This document shows, in pieces, positions 18,936 through 25,863 of a stretch of DNA of 25,863 nt (its first letter is position 1; each line of letters begins with the position of its first letter). The stretch lies in the NCBI RefSeq assembly GCF_000275845.1, contig NW_006766894.1:450937-476799 (forward strand), written 5' to 3'. Under the pieces are notes generated by a model that saw nothing but the letters and a program-made list of their open reading frames with translations, made no database searches and was not told where the DNA came from. The stretch is from Dichomitus squalens LYAD-421 SS1 (lineage: Eukaryota; Basidiomycota; Agaricomycetes; Polyporales; Polyporaceae). The position numbers and the translations under genes were made by a program.

Positions 18936-18981
18936 CTCCATTAATGGCCTCTGAACGCGTCCTGCATCCACAAGAATTGAG
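18936..18981 (+). repeat. Inverted repeat upstream of SET gene, arm B
   Basis: This is the reverse-complement partner of arm A, about 230 bp away. Read on the plus strand it begins, like arm A, at an ATG (18944) and encodes MASERVLHPQEL, against MTSQRVLHPAST in the SET gene. The region between the arms therefore sits between two head-to-head copies of the same translation start. Confidence 0.85.
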
Positions 18982-19072
18982 CAGCCCCAGTGTCGTCGAA
19001 TCGATGCGCACCACTATGTTGCAACTGTTAGTTAAGGTGAGTGCATATACTACTCGCCCGGTACATTCGTGA
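18944..19072 (+). pseudogene. Possible head-to-head fragment of a SET-gene paralogue (5' end only)
   Basis: An open frame of 42 codons starts at 18944 with MASERVLHP, matching the first residues of the minus-strand SET protein (MTSQRVLHP). Similarity fades after about ten residues. A splice-donor-like GTGAGT follows LLQLLVK-type codons near 19035, so it may be the first exon of a short gene. No downstream exon with SET motifs was found in the next kilobase. I read it as a remnant or a small duplicated first exon. It could also be only the duplicated promoter-proximal DNA, without coding meaning. Confidence 0.35.
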
Positions 19073-20828
19073 TGAGGTGACGAAGAAAACTAAGGGGCCC
19101 CCGAAGTTACGGCTCTTCTTCGTGGCGACTCCGTAGTAGATGATCTTCGTGGAAAGCTTCGTGATGTGATCAGTATGCTTTCAACGTGAATTGTCTTTGT
19201 GGCCTACCACGAAATTCTTGTCTGAGCGGTAGAATGGATTGGCGCTAGTCATCGGTCGCATTGCGGAGGACAAGTCGTCTTTTACCTGCCCTGAATTGCA
19301 GCGTCGAATTTGGCGTCGTGTTGTTCTCCCATACTTGACTGAGTGCCCTTCAGTTCAATCCTCTGGGTAAGTATATTATTATGCTACAGGACTGGGGCTG
19401 AGACTATGCTGGGTAGACTCTATCGCTGTGTCTGCATCTGGGGTCTTCCGTATCTGTCTGGTTCACTCTAGCGGAGCCTATCTCGGTCTTGGCCATCCGA
19501 CGCTGCCCACACTGACCCCAATCTTGTTTATCAGGTCTCTTTCGAACAGAAACGAAACGCAATGCATCGGCGGGTCCCTCCGGCCCTCGCAGCAATCGCG
19601 CATCAAGACCGCGAAAGCCGATCTCACTCACTGCAACAAATCCCTCACCTTCAAACTCAACTGTTCCACGCTGAACTCCGTGGCATGGCCGGTATGCCTA
19701 CTTCATATAGGCCCTTCGGCATGACGAACGACCGCACACGATCCCTTCGCGCGAATGGAACCGCTTGAGGGCAGTCAGAGGATCGCTCTTGAGACGAGCT
19801 TCAGGAATTTGCGTGGGCAGAGGGTGCACTCTCAGCGTGCGCGCAATATGGTGTGTCCCGCTGTCTTCACCATGGCTTCGTCTGACTGAGCCATCCCGCT
19901 CTTGTGTTGCACGTGCAGCCATCGACCGCACGTTGGACATGTTCAAGATGAGTCGGAAGTCGTAGTACACATCTCTGTGCATTCTAGGAAACAGTAGGAG
20001 TGTATGTAGAGGTGTGTATGTAGAGGTGTGAGGAAGTCCCCATGGTCGTATATATGCAGTTGTGTAGGTCGTTGGTGGTAGTGCATGGTCATTAGGTAGT
20101 GTCATTAGGCTGTCGCTAGTAGGGATGTAGCATAGTATCAGTACCCGGCCAGAGTTGCTGTCGCGCCGCCTTGTTGCAGTGTGATATATCTTGTTATGCA
20201 TCGTATTTTGACGTCTGGCGACGATGCAGGCATTCAAGTTGGATCTTGAAACGTGCTACGCAAGATGTAAAACATACGAGGTGATTTGTGCAGTGATAAA
20301 GAGGACTATCCACTATGACCCAGACAAATCACTTGTAACATGCAGGCCCACGGCCTAAAGAAAGGGAGAAGACAGGACGGCTATAAACAGGACGGGAAGT
20401 GGCCACGCCAAAAGCCAAACTCTGGACGAGAAGCGCGCGCCTAACAGAGCCGTAACATGAACGTCGTGCACGTGATCGCGCAAACCGCATGGTAACACGG
20501 CGGTTGCGGTCAAAGAAGCGGTCGTCGTCCCGTCTTCCATCCAAGCCAAGGCCTTGTAGACTGCTCCGGCTTATGCTCTATGCCTGATACCCATCTCTGA
20601 TTCCAACTGCGTCTCCTCGCCACACCGCCTCCACCCTCCAACCTCACCAGAGCTTGTCTCGAGTCACAGACAAGCCTCCACGCTCCTTCCGCACCCCTGC
20701 CGCTCCCTTGTACAGCTATCTAGGCGACCGCTCAGCATACGCATCACTTCGTATCTTCGTCACCTCGCAGGCGTAACCCCGTCCGTTTCTTCTTTCCAAC
20801 TCGCAGAAGCTTGAAGCTCGATCGCACA
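19073..20828. other. Gene-free intergenic region upstream of the GPI-protein gene
   Basis: About 1.75 kb without a supportable gene. A minus-strand frame at 19698-20237 (179 codons) carries no domain and has poor coding character, so I leave it out. The only repeat noticed is a 14-bp tandem duplication at 20001-20028. The last 250 bp, up to 20828, are pyrimidine-rich (CCTCCACCCTCC and similar), typical of a fungal promoter and leader for the gene that follows. Confidence 0.5.
20001..20028. repeat. 14-bp direct tandem duplication
   Basis: TGTATGTAGAGGTG occurs twice head to tail without mismatch. It is probably replication slippage, and no function is apparent. Confidence 0.9.
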
Positions 20829-21987
20829 ATGAACACCATCGTCTTCTCTGTGCTGCTCTTGCAGAGCGTTTTCGCCTTGTTGGTGCAGGCTACCATCTTT
20901 GTGCGTTCCTCGTTCCCTTCACTACGTATGTTATGTGCTGACGAGCGCAAAGATCACGCAACCGCTCCCTGGGTCAGTCTGCAGTGGCGGGAAGGCTTGC
21001 ACTGTAGAATGGCTCGACAACGGCGTCGCGCCGCTGCTCGTCAACATTGGTGCATGCCATGTCGGTTTGTACTATGGGCAAGAGGTGCGTCTTGAAAATA
21101 TTAATTGATGCGTACAAGAATGAGTGCTCAAGCGCAACAATCCTCGTCGTGCAGAAACTCATCCAGCAGATCAGCCCCGTCGACGTATCAGCGCAGCACG
21201 CGCTCGAGTTCACTCCAGATCCCAAAGCGGGTCCTAACTCGAGCCTCTAGTGCGTCACCCCCCTGGCTCGTGTCCTCGCCGCAGGTAGAGCTTGACATCC
21301 ATTCTTTGCAGCTACATCAACTTCACGTCTGTCGACCCCATAGACGGCTCGACGTACAGCCAGTTCTCGACGATGTTCACCCTCGACTCCATGAAGGGCT
21401 CCTTGAGCTCCGCCGTCGCCAGCGACACCTCTGCGATCCCCGTGCCTTCATCATTAACCACCTCCAGCTCCTCAAGTTCCGCTTCGTTGACGGCATCGAC
21501 TGAGAGCGTCACCTCGTCCCCAGCAAGTTCGTCTGGCAGCGCGGCCCCGTCTTCCGCGTCTGCATCTGCGTCTGCGTCCTCATCAGCACCCTCAGTCCCT
21601 CCATCAGCGAGCGGTTCCGCTGGTAGTAGCTCAAGCTCGAACGCAGGTTCGAACTTCAGCCCTAGCTCAAGTTCCGCCACAAGCGCCACCTCCACCCCAA
21701 TCTCGAGCACGCCCTCGTCCGCCTCCGCCGCCCCGCCCAGCAGCGCCTCGAGCACGTCCTCCGGCTTCGTCACCTCGTTCACGGGCCCCGTGACGACGCT
21801 GACCGTCCCGGCGCCCTCTTCGCTCTCCACGACCGTCGTCAGCTCCGTGTCCACCGCGCCCGCCGCGCCGACCGGCACCGACGCGGACGGGCCCCTCAAC
21901 AATCAGTCCTCCTCGGCCGCTGCGGCCGCTATGCCACTCTTCCTATCGTCCTCTTGTCTCGTCGTCGTTCTTGCTTTCGTGTCGTAG
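20829..21987 (+). CDS. GPI-anchored Ser/Thr-rich wall protein, Kre9/Knh1 N-terminal family
   Basis: Predicted cell-surface glycoprotein with an N-terminal Kre9/Knh1-type domain (Ser-Thr-rich GPI-anchored membrane family, PF10342), a family linked to wall glucan organisation. The exons are 20829-20900, 20953-21084, 21155-21249 and 21312-21987, joining in frame to 324 residues. Residues 1-21 are a signal peptide (FSVLLLQSVFALLVQA). Intron 1 falls just after it. The domain follows (ITQPLPGSVCSGGKACTVEW ... VGLYYG ... YINFTSVDP), ending near residue 130. About 150 residues of Ser/Ala/Thr with Ser runs then form a probable O-glycosylated stalk. The end, NNQSSSAAAAAMPLFLSSSCLVVVLAFVS, is a GPI-attachment signal: small residues, then a hydrophobic tail. 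It is non-catalytic by appearance. Confidence 0.92.
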
Positions 21988-22407
21988 TGTGTTTTGCGCG
22001 TGTTCTTGTTCCTGAGTGCAGCCGTGTGTGTTTACCCCGTTATGCAGACAGCCCCCTCCGCGCTCTAGCGTCTCCTCTCTGATATCCCCGACAGTTGTCC
22101 TTCGGCCGCCCTGCGACCCCCACACCCCGCCGTCCTCTGACCACCCTTCGCTCCCTTCGGTCGTCACCCGAGTGGCTTTAATCGAGCTTGCCGTCGCGTT
22201 TTTCACGGTCGTGCGGGCCGAGGCGGCACACTCGTACTTTCTTTCGATATCACTGGTACTCCGTCCTGATTTCGGATCGAGCGATAGACTGTCGTAGCGC
22301 TACCTCCTGTATCTTTATTGCTCCTGCTCGCGACATCCCGCATGCATACGTTTGCGCCGAGATCTGACTCATGATGCTAGATTTGGTTTGAGTTGTTACA
22401 AGACGTG
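21988..22407. other. 3' region of GPI-protein gene
   Basis: Downstream of the GPI-protein stop codon and before the tRNA. Pyrimidine-rich, no open frame with recognisable content and no repeat. Confidence 0.5.
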
Positions 22408-22478
22408 GCATTAATGGGGTAGTGGTAACCTGGGTCGTTGCCATCGACCCGCCGGGGGTTCGATTCCCCTTTAATGCA
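22408..22478 (+). tRNA. tRNA-Gly (anticodon GCC)
   Basis: A complete cloverleaf of 71 nt. The acceptor stem is GCATTAA (22408-22414) paired with TTAATGC (22471-22477), with discriminator A. The D stem is GGGT/ACCT. The anticodon stem GGTCG/CGACC encloses the 7-nt loop TTGCCAT, so the anticodon is GCC. A 4-nt variable loop follows, then T stem GGGGG/CCCCT with loop TTCGATT. The T arm doubles as the Pol III B box (GGTTCGATTCC) and the D arm as the A box. There is no intron. A run of six T at 22500-22505 follows. Confidence 0.96.
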
Positions 22479-22499
22479 CGTACGCGGACATGAGTATAG

Positions 22500-22505
22500 T
22501 TTTTT
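22500..22505 (+). terminator. RNA polymerase III terminator of tRNA-Gly
   Basis: Six consecutive T on the plus strand, 22 nt after the tRNA 3' end, as expected for a Pol III stop. Confidence 0.8.
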
Positions 22506-23091
22506 AACAGCCAGCCACCTGTACTCGAACTGCAAGTCAACATGTAGTCATTAGATGGCGTCAGAACGCTCGCGTCCATGAATGTGGGGACGATGAGAGG
22601 GCAGGCGGGTCCTTGACGTCATCAACTCGTCTGTATGCCGACATTAATCGACACGCAAGTCTAGGTACTGCAACGTACTTGACTTTGCTTTTTGTGCACA
22701 GCAAGTGAACGTTGCGCATTCGGGCCGGCCAACTTTGCGTCTTCTCGGGCGTCGGCCACGTCAAGGTTCATCGACATCACCTATAGTCCTCAAGCCGGGT
22801 CCTCGGGCCCGTGCTCTCGACCTCTTGCCGCTGCTTACTCTCCCAGCCTCTGCCTGCTGACTTATCCCGCTATCGGACATACTGTACGCGCATCTCATGC
22901 ATCGCGCTCTCCCCCGCCCCTCTCCTCCTCCGAGATCAGCTCGTGCTAGCGTGCTCGCCGCTCGCCCTCCCCCACGCCTCTCGCTCCACACCCACACTCC
23001 CACCTTTAAATCGCCTGCGTCAGTCCGACCGCGGCCTCATCTACGAAACACCACCTCAAGCATACTAAGGACCTCAGCTAGGACTAGGACG
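22506..23091. other. Promoter/leader region of the MoCF-domain gene
   Basis: No gene is supportable. The last 200 bp are strongly C-rich on the plus strand (CTCCCCCGCCCCTCTCCTCC-like), a feature of fungal promoters and leaders. A TATA-like TTTAAA lies at 23005-23010, 82 nt upstream of the ATG at 23092. Confidence 0.5.
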
Positions 23092-24599
23092 ATGTCGACG
23101 GAGTCGAAGGATGTGCCCGCGGACCCGTCCGCGCTCCAGCCCTCGGCGGAGCAGGAGCTGCCAAAGGCCAACTTCGAGGTGTCCCCCGTGCCCCCGAATC
23201 CGCTCGGCGAGGGCCGGTATATCAAGACTGCCGCTGCGCTGGTCATCGGGTACGTCTCCTCTACGTCCGTCTGTCTCGGTCTGTGCTTGCTAGAAGGTCG
23301 GGGGTAAGGCGGCGCTGCGGGCTGGGAACGGCTGCGGGCGCGGAGCCCCGCGCTCCCTCCGCACGCGCCGGGGCGGGCAACATAGAGGGAAGCGACTGTG
23401 GCTGACCCGGGCTTCGCCGCGCGTGCGCACAGAGACGAGATCCTGAACGGGAAGACGCTCGACCGGAACTCGAACTACTTCGCGCGGTTCTGCTTCGAGA
23501 ACGGGATCGACCTGTGAGTGCCCGTGCCGTCTCCCGTCTCCCGTCTGGCTTCCCCTTCTGAGCCTTCGACGGCGCAGGAAGCGCATAGAGGTCGTGCCCG
23601 ACGAGGAAGACGACATGTAAGCACCGTCCGCGCGCATCCCGCGAGGGGGCGTCCGCGCTGAGCAGCCGCCTGTTGTCTGTGTGTGCAGAGTCGAGGCCGC
23701 GCGCCGCCTCGTCAAGAACTTCGACTTCGTCATCACGACGGGCGGGATCGGCCCCACGCACGACGGTGAGCCCCCTCCCCCTCCCTGCGGACGCGGGCTC
23801 CGTGTGCCTATGCCTATGCCAACTGACACACTCGCTTGCATGGACAGACATCACGTACCAGTCGCTCGCGGCCGCGTTCGGCCAGCCGCTCGCGCACCAC
23901 GCGGAGACCCTCCGGCGGATGGGCGAGATGATCAAGCACCGGACGGACGTCGCAAACCAGACCGAGGAGCAGCGCGTCGCGCGCGAGCGCATGGCGCTCT
24001 TCCCCGCGCACGCGGAGGTTCTCTACATCGCGCCCGACGTCTGGGTGGTCAGTGCCCGTCTTTCCTCTCCGCTTCGTGCGCGCGATCGCGTATGCTGACG
24101 GCTCGCCTTGCCCTTGCCTTGACTCGGCGCTGCGTTTGCGTTCGTGCCCGCGCAGCCGGTCGTGCGCCTCGAGGGCAAGCTCTGCGTCTTCCCCGGGATC
24201 CCGAAGCTCTTCCAGCGGATGGTCGACGGGCTCGCGCGGCTCCTCCCGCTGCCCCCGCCGGACCAGCGCCCGTTCCGCCAGCAGGTCTTCACAAAGTGAG
24301 TAGGCGCCGGCGCACCTTGTCACGTTGTCCTCGGCGTGACCGCGTACCATCACGCTCACCCACGGCGTCGCAGCCTGCCCGAGTCCTCCATCGCGCCGTA
24401 CCTCACGCGGCTCCAGGCGCGCGTCAAGGACGCGGGGGTGCGCGTCGGGTCGTACCCGCTGCTCGCGAAGGGCGTGTACGTGTCGCTCATCGGGCGCGAT
24501 CGGGAGAAGGTGAGTGCGCTGGCCGAGGAGGTCGCGCGGGAGCTGCAGGGGCGGCTGGTGAGCGAGGAGGAGGCGCAGAAGGAGAAGGCGGCGCTCTGA
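23092..24599 (+). CDS. MoCF/CinA-type molybdopterin-binding domain protein
   Basis: Single-domain relative of the N-terminal half of human FLAD1 and of bacterial CinA. Such domains bind or cleave nucleotide cofactors (molybdopterin or FAD type); the reaction here is unknown. The exons are 23092-23249, 23433-23513, 23578-23616, 23689-23765, 23848-24047, 24156-24295 and 24374-24599, joined in frame to 306 residues. Hallmarks are the GDEILNGKTLDRNS motif (about 53-66, made across the exon 1/2 junction), PDEEDDIVEAARRL, and TTGGIGPTHDDITYQSL, the phosphate-binding loop of the family. These are followed by HRTDVANQTEEQRVARERMA and VFPGIPKLFQRM. No PAPS-reductase domain follows, so it is not itself a FAD synthase. 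The last exon is a C-terminal alpha/beta extension (LPESSIAPYLTRLQARVKD). There is no signal peptide, so it is probably cytosolic. Exons 3 and 4 are short, and their borders are the least certain. Confidence 0.9.
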
Positions 24600-24837
24600 G
24601 GTAGCGTGGTGTGGCGCTGGGGTGGGGTTTGACGGGGCTGGGGAGATTGGAGGCGCCGGTTGTGTATTGATGGTGTAGTGTGCGGTACGTCTCCTCGCCT
24701 GCGCCTCTGTTGTCGCAATTGAGGGGTTGCTGAGCGGGCTTGTGTCTTCTAGATGTTTGTTTATGGAGTATTCGCGCCATTTTGGTCCCCCGCGGAGCGT
24801 AGTACCGGACGTACACAAGCTGAAGTCACGTCGGCAT

Positions 24838-25020
24838 CTTCGGGTCCCACCGCGCGCATTTCTTGTGGCTGCCACAGTCTTTCTCCAGGTAGACACTAAG
24901 GAGCAAGGTTTCCTCCGCTCCTCTTCTCCTAGCATGCTGGAATTGCACCGGCTATCGTCACCCACATCATATGCACGAGTGATGATGTGCGAGTCCATGA
25001 AGCGGTCCTATGCGAGGCTA
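24838..25020 (-). repeat. Dispersed repeat, copy 2 (inverted relative to 820-1018)
   Basis: Reverse complement alignment with 820-1018. Shared runs include GATAGCCGGTG, TCCAGCATGCTAGGAGA, GGAGAAAGACTGT and CGCGGTGGGAC. The left part (TAGCCTCGC onward) also matches, with several substitutions and indels. The two copies face each other from opposite ends of the window, nearly 24 kb apart. Confidence 0.8.
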
Positions 25021-25314
25021 TGTCGCTCGTCAAAGCGCACTTCGAGAGTGGCCTGCGCGGACCGTGCCGCGCTAACGTTGCGTTACACCCCGCTCTCCCG
25101 GAGTCCCACACGGATTATGCTACGCGGCTCCTGGCATCAGCCCAGCTGTCAGAGAAGGCGCACCGGGACTGGTGCGGCCGACTCGGAGGGCCCAGATGGC
25201 TGTTAGTGGGCGCGCCTTGATCGAGTGTAATCAGAGCCGATCTCGTAGATACTGTTTTTCGGCCACGTTTTCCGGCCAACATCGGGTGTAGTGAGGAGAT
25301 ACCTTGAGCGAGCT

Positions 25315-25342
25315 GCAGGAACACAGCAGGAACACAGCAGGA
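25315..25342. repeat. 11-bp tandem repeat, 2.5 copies
   Basis: GCAGGAACACA is repeated twice and followed by a partial third copy, with no mismatches. This is a minor slippage repeat without visible function. Confidence 0.85.
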
Positions 25343-25863
25343 AGTTGGAACAACACCTGAACTGGGCCAGCATTCATGTACAGCCTAACATTCCCCTCCC
25401 ACCCCAGTAGCTAGTAGCCTCCCTCAATTCTCCCACTTTATTTTTTTCCTCTCCTTCTGAGCCGGCGCCTGAATGGTGATGGACGATTGATGTGACCAGA
25501 GGCCCCTTCCAGAGCTACTCCCCCGCGCGAATATACCTCAGAAAAAACAGTACACCATGGCTAGAATACAAACTCAGCAACTGAGCTGAGGAGAGGTCAA
25601 CGAGCAGCGGAACGACGACCGACGCTGTAGACTAAGCGAGGCGGGAGGGCGGGCGGGCGCTTGCTGCTTCAATAGGTGAGGTAGCCGAATGGCGCATCGA
25701 TGGAGGGTCGCGTCGGGCTCATTCTCCTCCCCCAGCATGTGTCCGGTGAGGCTTCTACTCGTATTCTGGTAGATACACATCAAATGCATGTATGCTTTAA
25801 ATTTCATGTAGTTCTGACTATGGGAACATGGGGAAAATGCGAAGGTGTTCCACGGGAGACACA

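Larger units (their letters stand above)
24600..25863. other. Gene-free right end with repeats
   Basis: The first 150 bp hold the 3' end of the MoCF-domain gene. The rest contains the second copy of the dispersed repeat (24838-25020) and a short tandem repeat (25315-25342). Several open frames exist on both strands, but none has a domain, a clear start context or splice support. Confidence 0.55.

Noticed and set aside
19698..20237. Minus-strand open frame of 179 codons
   Set aside because: No domain, irregular composition, and it spans a slippage repeat; not enough to call a gene.
21312..21902. Minus-strand open frame of 196 codons, Glu/Ala/Val-rich
   Set aside because: Antisense of the Ser-rich stalk of the GPI protein; Ser TCN codons read as GA-type codons on the opposite strand.
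23814..24998. Minus-strand open frame of 394 codons
   Set aside because: Antisense to the MoCF-domain exons. Its beginning runs through the dispersed repeat copy 2 and the rest has no domain, so only the repeat similarity was kept.
1..25863. CRISPR array, prophage, bacterial operon or intact transposon
   Set aside because: No spaced direct repeats, no bacterial-type ribosome-binding sites or operons, and no transposase or reverse-transcriptase motif was seen in any frame.

Overview
The window looks like nuclear DNA from a white-rot basidiomycete (Agaricomycetes, plausibly Polyporales; that is inference). The reasons are many GT-AG introns of about 50-70 nt, GC-rich exons, closely spaced genes on both strands, and a secreted class II manganese peroxidase, an enzyme family characteristic of lignin-degrading fungi. 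I rebuilt nine protein genes by hand from splice sites; each keeps an open frame from start to stop. There is also one tRNA.

Layout. 1-1105 is gene-free but holds a perfect 35-bp hairpin repeat and one copy of a dispersed repeat. 1106-3661 (-) is a secreted S10 serine carboxypeptidase (11 exons). 4144-5633 (+) is an unrecognised, probably nuclear protein. 6349-8350 (+) is a secreted type-B carboxylesterase (7 exons). 8641-10794 (-) is a RING-finger protein with a coiled coil, a second zinc-binding motif and a very acidic tail. It shares a 330-bp divergent promoter with 11125-12779 (+), a triose-phosphate-type nucleotide-sugar/sugar-phosphate transporter. 13686-15278 (-) is a manganese peroxidase (8 exons) with its complete Mn(II) site. 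A gene-poor 2 kb follows. 17267-18702 (-) is a SET-domain protein whose first codons are repeated head-to-head 230 bp upstream. 20829-21987 (+) is a GPI-anchored Kre9/Knh1-type Ser/Thr-rich wall protein. 22408-22478 (+) is tRNA-Gly(GCC). 23092-24599 (+) is a MoCF/CinA-type molybdopterin-binding-domain protein. 24600-25863 is gene-free and carries the second, inverted copy of the dispersed repeat seen at 820-1018.

Four of the nine proteins enter the secretory pathway: the carboxypeptidase, esterase, Mn-peroxidase and GPI protein. They fit a wood- or litter-degrading secretome, but nothing here shows that they form a co-regulated cluster. I found no CRISPR array, no intact transposon and no obvious biosynthetic gene cluster. 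The best leads for novelty are the two inverted-repeat structures, the head-to-head fragment at the SET gene, the unrecognised gene at 4144-5633 with a possible compensated frameshift, and the unusual architectures of the RING and transporter proteins.
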